Shown here piece after piece: positions 42,154 to 51,548 of a DNA stretch of 64,000 nucleotides (within the stretch, counting starts at the first letter, position 1; each line of letters opens with the position of its first letter). The translations under genes were made by a program, and so were the position numbers. Source of the stretch: CAWJPW01 sp963844845 (GTDB lineage: Bacteria > Acidobacteriota > Thermoanaerobaculia > Thermoanaerobaculales > Sulfomarinibacteraceae); assembly GCA_963844845.1 (NCBI GenBank), contig CAWJPW010000011.1, positions 903,977 through 967,976 of the forward strand, given 5' to 3'. Under the pieces are notes generated by a model. The model was not told the origin of the DNA. It made no database searches and saw only the letters and a list, made by a program, of their open reading frames with translations.

Positions 42154-42879
42154 TCATCCCGCCACCGCGCGCACTGCAGCGGCGGACGCAGGCCGGCGTC
42201 CCTCGTACAGCGTCGCGACGCCGCCGGTGAGACGGTGCGCCCGGACACCCTCGAGACCCACCCGCGTCAGCACCGCGGTCATTGCCTCCGAGTCCGGGAA
42301 CTCGGCCACCGTCGCCGGCAGGTAGCTGTAGGCATCCGGATCCCCCGACAGCCAGCGTCCCACCCGTGGAGGCACCGTGCGCGACCACCAGCGCAGCAGC
42401 GGCGCCATTGCACCACGCGGCTGCGAGAACTCGAGCACGAGGGCGGCACCTCCCGGGCGCACGACCCGCACCAGCTCGCCGAGGCCGGCCTCGAGGTCCT
42501 CGAAGTTGCGCACTCCAAAAGCCACCGTCACCAGGTCCACCGCATCGGCGGCAAGCGGCAGGCGCAACGCGTCAGCGGCCACCAGACCGAGCCGGCGCGC
42601 GCCCGCCTTCCGCCGCGCCCGTGCCAGCATGGGCAGGCAGAAGTCGGCGGCCAGCAGTCTCGGGCCAGCCGGCAGCGCCAGCGCCACGTCGCCGGTGCCG
42701 GTGCACACGTCCAACACCACCTCCGGCGCCGCCGCTGCCACCCGCCGCGCCAGAGCCCGCCGCCAGCGCCGGTCGAGCCCCAGCGACAGGAGGTGGTTGA
42801 GGAGATCGTAGCGGTGGGCGATGCGCCCGAACATTCCGCGCACCGCCCTGCCCCGCTTCTCGGTGAGCTCCCGTCGCAT
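42154..42879 (-). CDS. Demethylmenaquinone/ubiquinone methyltransferase (UbiE/MenG family)
   Basis: 241 residues from ATG 42879. Family signs are MFGRIAHRYDLLNHLLSLGLDRRWRR, the SAM site VVLDVCTGTGDVALALP, VTVAFGVRNFEDLEAGLGELVRVVRPGG and LEFSQP, ending in VATLYEGRRP. It adds the C-methyl group to the quinone ring. TACCGT ends seven bases before the ATG with no Shine-Dalgarno, consistent with a leaderless start. In a menaquinone-using organism the name would be menG/ubiE; the quinone type cannot be read from the window. Confidence 0.9.
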   Translation of the reverse strand: MRRELTEKRGRAVRGMFGRIAHRYDLLNHLLSLGLDRRWRRALARRVAAAAPEVVLDVCTGTGDVALALPAGPRLLAADFCLPMLARARRKAGARRLGLVAADALRLPLAADAVDLVTVAFGVRNFEDLEAGLGELVRVVRPGGAALVLEFSQPRGAMAPLLRWWSRTVPPRVGRWLSGDPDAYSYLPATVAEFPDSEAMTAVLTRVGLEGVRAHRLTGGVATLYEGRRPASAAAVRAVAG

Positions 42880-42992
42880 CGCGGGCACGGTAGCACAGTC
42901 CAGCCTGCCCGCCCGGGGAGAGCCCGCGCGTGGTGATGGGATGATGAGGAACTCCCACCCTCCCCCCACAGACGTACGAACGTCATCCGCTA

Positions 42993-43172
42993 GCTTGCAT
43001 ATCTCACCAGTGTTCGTCGCGAGACCGCGAAAGCGCCAGTCAGGGTGGCGATTTGACCGAGGTGCCGCCGAGGTGTGCTTGCGGCACGTCGCAGGCGGCG
43101 CCAAGGGGAGAAGCGCCGCTGTGGCTGGCGCTTCTGCGGTCGTAGCAGAATTCTGGTGAGATGTGCGGGCTA
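42993..43172. repeat. Palindromic intergenic element, copy 3
   Basis: About 180 bp with terminal inverted repeats: GCATATCTCACCAG on the left, CTGGTGAGATGTGC on the right; the arms continue inward (TTCGTCGCGAGACCGCGAAA against the reverse of TTCTGCGGTCGTAGCAGAA), giving a long imperfect hairpin. Core 43064-43119 is nearly the same as in copy 2. The right end adjoins the TAG stop of rdgB: GCTAGCCCGCACATCTCACC on the minus strand. Confidence 0.82.
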
Positions 43173-43721
43173 GCGCTGTAGCTGCGCCTTGAGCGCTTCC
43201 AACGCGCGACGGCGGTGAGAGATGGCGTTCTTCTCTTCCTGCGGCATCTCTCCGTAGGTGCGCCCGCCTCCGTCCTGCGGCATGAACACGCTGTCCCAAC
43301 CGAAGCCCTGCCGCCCACGCGGCGCCTCAGCAATGGTGCCGTGCACGACACCCACCCCCACCGCCTCCTCGACGCCGTCACAGGCGCACGCCATGCAGCG
43401 CACCACCGCCCTGCGGTCGTCGAAGGCCGCGACGATCCGGCTGATCCCGCCGGGTCCGACCGTGGCCAGCAGCCACCGCACCAGGGGTCCGGGGAAACCA
43501 CCGAGCCCTTGCAGCTCCAACGACGTATCCTCCACCAACACCGGTTGTCCGAGCCGGGCGAAGGCCGTCCTCGCCTTGTCGCGAACCACCTCTCCGAGAT
43601 CCAGCGACTGCACCTCCGAGAGGTCGAGGGCACGATGCACCAGCTTGGTCCCCAGGACCTCCTCAGCCTCGCGCAGCTTGCCCAGGTTGGAGGTGACGAA
43701 GACCAGGTCGTCGAGCCTCAT
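43170..43721 (-). CDS. rdgB: dITP/XTP pyrophosphatase
   Basis: 183 residues, slightly shorter than E. coli RdgB. SNLGKLREAEEVL replaces the usual TGN.GK; the other motifs are VVRDKARTAFARLGQPVLVEDTSLEL (catalytic Asp), FPGPLVRWLL, GFGWDSVFMPQDGGGRTYGEM and EKNAISHRRRALEAL. It removes non-canonical purine triphosphates. ATGA overlap with the FHA-cyclase gene upstream. The stop codon is formed at the border of the palindromic element. Confidence 0.9.
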   Translation of the reverse strand: MRLDDLVFVTSNLGKLREAEEVLGTKLVHRALDLSEVQSLDLGEVVRDKARTAFARLGQPVLVEDTSLELQGLGGFPGPLVRWLLATVGPGGISRIVAAFDDRRAVVRCMACACDGVEEAVGVGVVHGTIAEAPRGRQGFGWDSVFMPQDGGGRTYGEMPQEEKNAISHRRRALEALKAQLQR

Positions 43722-45301
43722 GATCCCTCCACCCCGGCACCGGTGAACTCCTCCAGCGCCACCCGGTAGACCGCGATCTTGCGGCTCAGACCCTTGAGCT
43801 TGACGTTCCCGAGGTGCTCGGTGACGAAGAGATGAGCCACCGCCGCCTGGGTGGTCTCGCCGATCACCACCTGACCGGGTTGCGCGACGTACTCCTCGAG
43901 CCGCGCTGCCACGTTTACGGCATTTCCCAGCACGGTGTAGTCCACCCGGGTGTCGGAACCGATGTCGCCCACCACCACCGGGCCCGAGTGAATGGCCACC
44001 CGGACCTGGACCTCATCCAGGCCCTCCATGGTGCGCTCGCGGTTCCAGCGTCCGAGCGAGCGGAGGAGGGTGAGGGCCGAGCGCACCGCACGCTCGGCGT
44101 GGTCGGGCTCGGCCAGGGGCGCGCCGAAGAAGGCCATCACCGCGTCGCCGATGAACTTGTCGAGGGTGCCGCCGAGCTCGAACACCGCGTCGGCAGCGAG
44201 GGAGAAAAACTGGTTGAGGAACGCGGCCACGTCCTCGGGCGGGAGGCTCTCGCAACGGCTGGTGAAGCCGACGATGTCGGCGAACATGATGGAGGTCTCC
44301 CGCACTGCAGCGGAGCCTCCGTCGTGCTCCGGAGCGGCCAGGACCGACTCGATCACCGCCGGCGAGTGGTAGCGCTCGAGACGGTGGCGAACGATCTGCT
44401 CACGACGAATGCGCTCGTTGAGCCGCGCACGCTCGATGGCCACGGCGGCGTAGTTGGCGAGGGCGGTGAGGAGGTCGAGGTCGGAGGTGGAGAACGAGCC
44501 GACGTGGAGCGGTGAGTCCACATAGATCACTCCGATGATCTTCTCGCGGTGCCACAGCGGTGCGCACATGGCCGAGCGGATCTGGTAGATGCGGATGCTC
44601 TGACCGGCCTCAAAGCGCTGGTCTGCCTGGGCGTCGTGGGTCAGCAGCGCGACCTTCTGGCGCGTGACCATGTCGAGAATCGTGCGGGAGATCGGCACCT
44701 CGGGCTCGGCCCCGGGCTCGGTGTCACGCAGGCGGTAGCACTCCAGCTTCGGGGCTCCGCTCTCGTCGAAGAGAACGATGAAGCCGCGGTCCACCAGGAG
44801 GTAGTCGAAGACCACGTCGAGCACCTTCTCCAGCACCGGCTCGAGGTCCTCCACCTGGAGCAGGGTCTTCGCCACCTGGGCGAGAATCTCGAACACCCTC
44901 TCGCGCACGCCCAGCTCGCGCGAGACGCCGGAGGGGGGGCCCTCGAGGCCGTAATCCTGGTTGAACTCGGACAGGGGTCGCAGGTATGTGGCCGAGGAGA
45001 GCGCGGCCTCCGGCCCGCTTCCGAGCTCCTCCACCATGAGCTCGAAGCTGCCAATGGTGAGGCGGTCTCCGACGGCCACCGGCGCGCTGCTCACGAAGGT
45101 CTCATTCACCTTCACCCCGTTGGTGGACTCGAGGTCGCGGATGACCAGAGCCTCCCCGTCGGCGTCCACGCGGGCGTGGTGCCGCGACACCGAGAAGTCC
45201 CGCAGGACCACGTCGTTGTCGCTGGAGCGGCCGAGGGTCAGCCCGTCATGCAGAGGAACCCGGTGGGTACTCCCCCCCTCTTCGAAGACCAGCTGGAGCA
45301 T
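43718..45301 (-). CDS. FHA-GAF-class III adenylate/guanylate cyclase
   Basis: 527 residues. N-terminal FHA domain (LTLGRSSDNDVVLRDFSVSRHHARV, STNGVKVNE, about 1-95) for phosphothreonine binding; GAF domain about 135-300; class III cyclase domain about 335-515 with FADIVGFTSRCE (first metal Asp), LDKFIGDAVMAFFGAP (Lys and second Asp) and YTVLGNAVNVAARLEE (Asn and Arg of the transition state). A threonine in YTVLG stands where the adenine-selecting Asp/Cys is located in some enzymes, so cAMP is likely but not certain. No membrane helices. TACAAT ends six bases before the ATG, so it is probably leaderless. Confidence 0.93.
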   Translation of the reverse strand: MLQLVFEEGGSTHRVPLHDGLTLGRSSDNDVVLRDFSVSRHHARVDADGEALVIRDLESTNGVKVNETFVSSAPVAVGDRLTIGSFELMVEELGSGPEAALSSATYLRPLSEFNQDYGLEGPPSGVSRELGVRERVFEILAQVAKTLLQVEDLEPVLEKVLDVVFDYLLVDRGFIVLFDESGAPKLECYRLRDTEPGAEPEVPISRTILDMVTRQKVALLTHDAQADQRFEAGQSIRIYQIRSAMCAPLWHREKIIGVIYVDSPLHVGSFSTSDLDLLTALANYAAVAIERARLNERIRREQIVRHRLERYHSPAVIESVLAAPEHDGGSAAVRETSIMFADIVGFTSRCESLPPEDVAAFLNQFFSLAADAVFELGGTLDKFIGDAVMAFFGAPLAEPDHAERAVRSALTLLRSLGRWNRERTMEGLDEVQVRVAIHSGPVVVGDIGSDTRVDYTVLGNAVNVAARLEEYVAQPGQVVIGETTQAAVAHLFVTEHLGNVKLKGLSRKIAVYRVALEEFTGAGVEGS

Positions 45302-45362
45302 GGGCCCATTGTAGCGTGGACCACTCGCTGCCGGCCCACTCTGTATGGGTTACGATCGCGCC
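45302..45362. promoter_or_regulatory. Back-to-back promoters of two leaderless genes
   Basis: The 61-base gap between divergent start codons has TACAAT on the minus strand (45313-45308), six bases before the cyclase ATG, and TACGAT on the plus strand (45351-45356), six bases before the phosphatase ATG. No Shine-Dalgarno sequence is seen on either side; -35 boxes are weak. Confidence 0.6.
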
Positions 45363-46100
45363 ATGCGTCCAGCTCTCCTCGTGCTCTTCGACATCGACGG
45401 CACCCTGCTCTCCACCCGGGGCGTGGCCGCCACCGCGATCCGTGACGCGCTGCTGGAGGGCTTCGGCACCGCCGGTCCGGTGGACACCTTCCCCTTCATG
45501 GGCAAGACCGACCCTCAGATCCTGCGCGAGCTGCTGCTCGCGGCGGGCGTCGCCCCTGCAGCAGTGCAGGCAGGCCTGACGCGTGCGGTGGAGCGCTACG
45601 TCGAGCTCCTCGACGAGCGCCTCCGCCACGACCAGGTGCTTCTGTGCCGAGGGGTACGAGCACTGCTCGAGCGCCTCACCGCCGACGATCGGGTGGTGAC
45701 GGCCCTGCTCACCGGCAACATGGAGCGCGGCGCGGCGGTCAAGCTCGGCGCTGCCGGGCTCCGCCACTTCTTCGCCTTCGGCGCCTACGGATCCGACCAC
45801 GAGGACCGCAACCTGCTGGTCCCGTTCGCCCGCGACCGGGCACGGGCGTTGACGGGCCGGGACTTCCCCGGGCACCACACCGTGGTGGTGGGTGACGCTC
45901 CGCCGGACGTGCTGTGCGCTCACGCCGGCGGTGCGCGCGCGGTGGCCGTGGCTTCCGGCTGGACACCGGCGGCGGAGCTCGCCCGCCACCGGCCGCACGC
46001 CCTGCTCCCCGATCTCGCAGACACGGACGTGGCGGAGGCGGTGATCCTCGGGCTCACTGAGCCCTCACCCGACCACCCGGGCGATGAGGCCATGAAGTGA
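45363..46100 (+). CDS. HAD-family hydrolase (phosphoglycolate phosphatase-like)
   Basis: 245 residues from ATG 45363. Motif I is LFDIDGTLL (nucleophile Asp10, acid/base Asp12), motif II the LLTGN threonine, motif III region KLGAAGLRHFF, and motif IV VVVGDAPPDVLCAHAGG. The cap domain is helical (C1 type) as in Gph/PGMB. The substrate cannot be fixed: phosphoglycolate, sugar phosphates or nucleotides are all possible. The C-terminal PGDEAMK is written in the GATGAGG repeat and may be a recent tail. Confidence 0.8.
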   Translation: MRPALLVLFDIDGTLLSTRGVAATAIRDALLEGFGTAGPVDTFPFMGKTDPQILRELLLAAGVAPAAVQAGLTRAVERYVELLDERLRHDQVLLCRGVRALLERLTADDRVVTALLTGNMERGAAVKLGAAGLRHFFAFGAYGSDHEDRNLLVPFARDRARALTGRDFPGHHTVVVGDAPPDVLCAHAGGARAVAVASGWTPAAELARHRPHALLPDLADTDVAEAVILGLTEPSPDHPGDEAMK

Positions 46101-46130
46101 TGAGGTGATGAGGGTCTCCCACCCTCCCTC
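46083..46130. repeat. GTGATGAGG-type repeat at HAD phosphatase 3' end
   Basis: AAGTGATGAGGTGATGAGGG followed by TCTCCCACCCTCCCTC covers the last codons and stop of the phosphatase gene. The same layout (AAGTGACGAGGTGATGAGGG, then TTCCCCCACCC) is found at the end of hutI. A shorter related stretch, GTGATGGGATGATGAGG, lies at 42934-42950. A hairpin GCTCCCG-ACC-CGGGAGC follows at 46163-46179 between the convergent genes. Confidence 0.55.
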
Positions 46131-46198
46131 GCGAGAAACCACGGCAAGGTGAGAGGCCGGCAGCTCCCGACCCGGGAGCCCGGCGCTACCTGCGGGCG

Positions 46199-48013
<1,815 letters not shown>

Positions 48014-48092
48014 GGACCGGCCTCCCTTCGACGAAAGCGCTGTGATAGTACCCGAAGGACGAGGCAGGCTCAAACGGACAGCGCGTGTCCAG

Positions 48093-49127
48093 TCAGCGAA
48101 GACGGTACCAACCCATGAGCGCTCCGTGTGCCTTGCCCACATCGGGTTGACCCACGCGCAGACGCGAAATCTCCACCGCTGGCCCACCGCAGGCATACAG
48201 CTGCTGCGCAGCGAGCCCCCACCATGTCGGGTCCCCCTTCTTCGCGACCTCCAGCCATGCCGCGCAGGCGGAAGGGCCGAAGGGCTGGCTGACCGGCATG
48301 CCCAGCGCCGAGAAGCGCTCGCGCAAGATCGTGGTAGGGTCCAGCGAGCAGTGGCTCCGCAGGAAGTTCGCACTACTCTCCAGGGCGAGCTCCCAGACGC
48401 CGCTGCCCCATCCGGCCCGCAGTCCCCTCGGCTTGATGATAAAGCTGTTCAGCGTCAGCCCCCCGATGAGCTTCACCAGACCCATCTTCGCGCTGCCATT
48501 CCCGACCAGGGGGTAGGCGGCGGCGAGCAGGGGGAGGTCCTGCGCGGTGACGAGGCGGTCGATCACCTTGAGGCAGTAGCCGCCCGGCCGTACCAGGACC
48601 ATGGGTGCCCGACCCGCCAGGCTCTGGCCCTCGGCGTGAGCGAGAGCGTCGAGCCAGAGCGCGATGAGCGGCCGGTACCGCAGCGCGGTGTCCATGGCGC
48701 CGATCTCGGCTCGGAGCGACGCCACCTCCCCGGCCGCCGGCGGACCCTGGGAGGGCGCGGGCAGATCGCCGATGAGCTCACGGTACCCGGCGACCGCCGC
48801 CTGGCGGACCCGTGCCTCCTGGTCACCAAGCGCCTGCCAGTACATGGTCAGGAGCTGACGATCATGAAAGGCGCCGGCTCCCAGCAGCACCAGAACCCGC
48901 TCGTCGGCGTCGAGGCCGCCCGCCCGCCATAGAGCGAGCAGCTGGGTTGGCCCCGGCCACAAGGTCAGCACGATCCCGCGGAGCCGATCCTGCCCGCGGC
49001 TCGAAAAGTAGGGCCCGGGGAAGAACCGGGCGAGAGCCGCGCCCTGCAGCTCCGGTCCGTCGTTGCCGGCACCGGCGACGAACGCCAGACCCAGGCAGAG
49101 GAGCAGTCCCATCGTGCGACGCCACAT
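48093..49127 (-). CDS. Secreted protein of unknown function
   Basis: 344 residues from ATG 49127; a second in-frame ATG at 49112 gives MGLLLCLGLAFVAGAG, a cleaner signal peptide. TATCCT ends seven bases before 49127 with no Shine-Dalgarno, in favour of a leaderless start there. The mature part is mostly helical, with LGDQEARVRQAAVAGYRELIGDL resembling a HEAT repeat, then ALRYRPLIALWLDALAHAEG and a C-terminal half rich in Trp, Cys and Gly (CSLDPTTILRERFSALGMPV, ACAAWLEVAKKGDPTWWGLAAQQLYACGG). No known family is recognised. Divergent from truA with 19 bases between the starts. Confidence 0.65.
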   Translation of the reverse strand: MWRRTMGLLLCLGLAFVAGAGNDGPELQGAALARFFPGPYFSSRGQDRLRGIVLTLWPGPTQLLALWRAGGLDADERVLVLLGAGAFHDRQLLTMYWQALGDQEARVRQAAVAGYRELIGDLPAPSQGPPAAGEVASLRAEIGAMDTALRYRPLIALWLDALAHAEGQSLAGRAPMVLVRPGGYCLKVIDRLVTAQDLPLLAAAYPLVGNGSAKMGLVKLIGGLTLNSFIIKPRGLRAGWGSGVWELALESSANFLRSHCSLDPTTILRERFSALGMPVSQPFGPSACAAWLEVAKKGDPTWWGLAAQQLYACGGPAVEISRLRVGQPDVGKAHGALMGWYRLR

Positions 49128-49146
49128 GTATGCGAGGATACCGTGG

Positions 49147-49923
49147 ATGGCGACGCGCTTGAAGCTCACGGTAGCGTACCTCGGGACCCCGTTCGCCGGC
49201 TGGCAGCGCCAGCCGCGGGTGCGCACCGTCCAGGGCGAGCTGGAAGCCGCCCTCACCCGCGCCACCGGCGGGCTCGAGGCGGCAATCGTGGGCGCCGGCC
49301 GCACCGACGCCGGCGTCCACGCCCGCGGCCAGGTGGCCCACCTGGACCTGCCTGTAGAGATTGCCCCGGGGGACCTCGCCCACGCCCTCAACGGCACCCT
49401 GCCCGAGGCCGTGGTCGTGCGCCGGGCCATCCTCGCCGGCAGCGGCTTCCACGCCCGCTACAGCGCCCGGGGCAAACGCTACGCGTACCGCGCGCACTGG
49501 GGTGGGCCGCTGCTCCCGTGGCAAGGCCTGCGCTCCGCGCGGATTCGCCCACCCGCCGATCGGGCGGCCCTTGAGGCGGCCGTGCGCCTGCTACCCGGTC
49601 ACCGTGACTGGGCATCCTTCACCGTCCCCGATCCCGACCAGGGGCCCACCATCCGCACCGTCCACCGCGCCGATCTGCGCTGGGGCCGCCACGGCCTGGT
49701 CCTGGAGGTGGAGGGGGGCGGCTTCCTGCGCTACCAGGTACGTCGCATGATGGGCGCGATACTCGAGGTGGCCTGGGGGCGCCGATCGCTACGTGACCTG
49801 AGACGACTGCTCGACGAGCCCGAGCCGGGCAGCCCCCTGTACACGGCACCGGCCCGCGGTCTCACCCTCGAGCAGGTCCTGTACCGGGTGAGCCCTGTGC
49901 TAGACTCCCTCCTCCAGGGGTGA
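49147..49923 (+). CDS. truA: tRNA pseudouridine(38-40) synthase
   Basis: 258 residues from ATG 49147. TruA motifs: LTVAYLGTPFAGWQRQPRVRTVQGELE, the catalytic GRTDAGVHARGQVAH (Asp in RTDAGVHA), ALNGTLPEAVVVRRA, FHARYSARGKRYAYR and the C-terminal GGGFLRYQVRRMMGAILEVAWG. It isomerises uridines in the anticodon stem. uppS begins four bases after its stop. First gene of the plus-strand envelope block, though the functional link is unclear. Confidence 0.94.
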   Translation: MATRLKLTVAYLGTPFAGWQRQPRVRTVQGELEAALTRATGGLEAAIVGAGRTDAGVHARGQVAHLDLPVEIAPGDLAHALNGTLPEAVVVRRAILAGSGFHARYSARGKRYAYRAHWGGPLLPWQGLRSARIRPPADRAALEAAVRLLPGHRDWASFTVPDPDQGPTIRTVHRADLRWGRHGLVLEVEGGGFLRYQVRRMMGAILEVAWGRRSLRDLRRLLDEPEPGSPLYTAPARGLTLEQVLYRVSPVLDSLLQG

Positions 49924-49927
49924 GAGG

Positions 49928-50749
49928 ATGCGCGACCTCAACGACATCGCCGCACCCGGGACGCGGGAGCGCGCGCTCCTCGAGCGGATCGACCCGGCCC
50001 GGCTGCCGCGCCACATCGCCATCATCATGGACGGCAACGGCCGCTGGGCCAAGGCCCGCCACCTGCCGCGGGTGGAAGGCCATCGTGCGGGTATTCGCGC
50101 GGTGCGCGAGAGCGTCGAGATCGTCGCGGCGCTCGAGGTGGAGGTCCTGACCCTGTACGCCTTCTCGACCGAGAACTGGAAGCGGCCCCGGCACGAGGTG
50201 GTGACCCTCATGGGGCTCCTCAAGGAATACCTCCGCTCCGAGCTCAAGACCCTAGTGAACAACAACCTCCGCTTTCAGACGATCGGCCGGGTGGCGCAGC
50301 TGGAGCCGGTCCTGCAGAAGCAGCTCGCGGCCGCGGTGGAGAGTTGCTCGAGCTGCACCGGGACCCTGGTGCAGGTGGCCCTCAACTACTCCGGGCGACA
50401 GGAGCTCGCCGACGTGATGCGGCGCCTTTGTGAAGCGGCCGTGCGGGGAGAGGCGGCGCCCGACGCGGTGGACGAGGCGTGGGTGAGCGCGCAGCTCGAC
50501 ACCGCCGGCCAGCCCGATCCCGACCTCCTCATCCGCACCTCGGGCGAACGGCGGATCTCCAACTTCATGCTCTGGCAGCTCGCCTACGCCGAGATCTACT
50601 TCAGCTCGGTGCTGTGGCCGGACTTCGGTAAGGCCGACCTGCTCGACGCGGTGCTCGACTACCAGCAGCGCGAACGCCGGTTCGGCGGCCTGGCGCCAGA
50701 CGAGCGCGGCCTGTTCACGCCGACGGGAGACCCTCGTGCGGGCTCGTGA
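49928..50749 (+). CDS. uppS: Isoprenyl (undecaprenyl) diphosphate synthase
   Basis: 273 residues, GAGAGG five bases before the ATG. IAIIMDGNGRWAKARHLPRVEGHRAG contains catalytic Asp35 and the diphosphate-binding Arg/Arg/His; LTLYAFSTENWKRP, VALNYSGRQEL, PDLLIRTSGERRISNFMLWQLAYAE and WPDF are typical of cis-prenyltransferases. It makes the lipid carrier for peptidoglycan and surface glycans. Its 3' end overlaps cdsA by 14 bases, the start of a conserved uppS-cdsA-dxr-rseP order. Confidence 0.95.
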   Translation: MRDLNDIAAPGTRERALLERIDPARLPRHIAIIMDGNGRWAKARHLPRVEGHRAGIRAVRESVEIVAALEVEVLTLYAFSTENWKRPRHEVVTLMGLLKEYLRSELKTLVNNNLRFQTIGRVAQLEPVLQKQLAAAVESCSSCTGTLVQVALNYSGRQELADVMRRLCEAAVRGEAAPDAVDEAWVSAQLDTAGQPDPDLLIRTSGERRISNFMLWQLAYAEIYFSSVLWPDFGKADLLDAVLDYQQRERRFGGLAPDERGLFTPTGDPRAGS

Positions 50750-51548
50750 AACCGTCGCCCTCATTGCCATCCCGCTCCTTCTCGCCGCCATCGTATGGCT
50801 GCCCTCGTGGGCGTTTCTCACTGTCCTGGCGGTGCCCCTGCTGCTCGCCGGCGACGAGCTCCTGGCCATGGCCCGCGGGGCCGGCATTCCCGTCGGCCGC
50901 TGGTGTCCCCTCGCCGCCCTGGCGCTCACCCTCGCCGCCTGCTGGGCGTTCGGCCTCGTCGGTCTGGCCGCGGCCGCCACGGCGACGGTGCTGGTCCTGC
51001 CCGGCGTCCAGCTCACGAACCCCGGCCGGCCGGCCGGCGCCCTGTCGGGGGCCGCGGTCGCCACCTTTGCCGTGCTCTACGTCGGTCTCGGCGGCGCCTG
51101 CCTGGGCTGGCTGCGCAGCCTCCCCGAGGGGAGCCTCGGCATCCGCCTGCTGCTCGTCTTCCTGGGCACCATCTGGATCGGCGACTCCGGCGCCTACTAC
51201 GTGGGCCGCAGCATCGGGCGCCACAAGATGTCGCCCCGCATCAGCCCCAACAAGACCTGGGAGGGCCTGGCCGGCGGCGTCCTCGCCACCTTCGCCGGCG
51301 CCGCCATGCTCAAGCTGGCCATCGGCCTGCCGCTGGGCTGGGGCCACACCGCGGCGGTGGCGGCGATCCTCGCCATCACCGCCCCGCTGGGTGACCTGGT
51401 GGAGTCGCAGCTCAAGCGCGACACCGGGGTGAAGGACTCGTCCTCTCTGCTGCCCGGACACGGCGGCCTGCTCGACCGCACCGACTCGCTCCTCTACAGC
51501 GCACCCTGGGTGCTCGGCTACCTGCTGGTGAGCGGAGCGCTGCGATGA
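50736..51548 (+). CDS. cdsA: Phosphatidate cytidylyltransferase
   Basis: 270 residues from GTG 50736, which lies inside uppS. Seven to eight hydrophobic helices, then the family signature: WIGDSGAYYVGRSIGRHKMSPRISPNKTWEG and GDLVESQLKRDTGVKDSSSLLPGHGGLLDRTDSLL. It makes CDP-diacylglycerol for phospholipid synthesis at the cytoplasmic membrane. Coupled by overlap at both ends (uppS 14 bp, dxr 4 bp). Confidence 0.94.
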   Translation: MRARETVALIAIPLLLAAIVWLPSWAFLTVLAVPLLLAGDELLAMARGAGIPVGRWCPLAALALTLAACWAFGLVGLAAAATATVLVLPGVQLTNPGRPAGALSGAAVATFAVLYVGLGGACLGWLRSLPEGSLGIRLLLVFLGTIWIGDSGAYYVGRSIGRHKMSPRISPNKTWEGLAGGVLATFAGAAMLKLAIGLPLGWGHTAAVAAILAITAPLGDLVESQLKRDTGVKDSSSLLPGHGGLLDRTDSLLYSAPWVLGYLLVSGALR

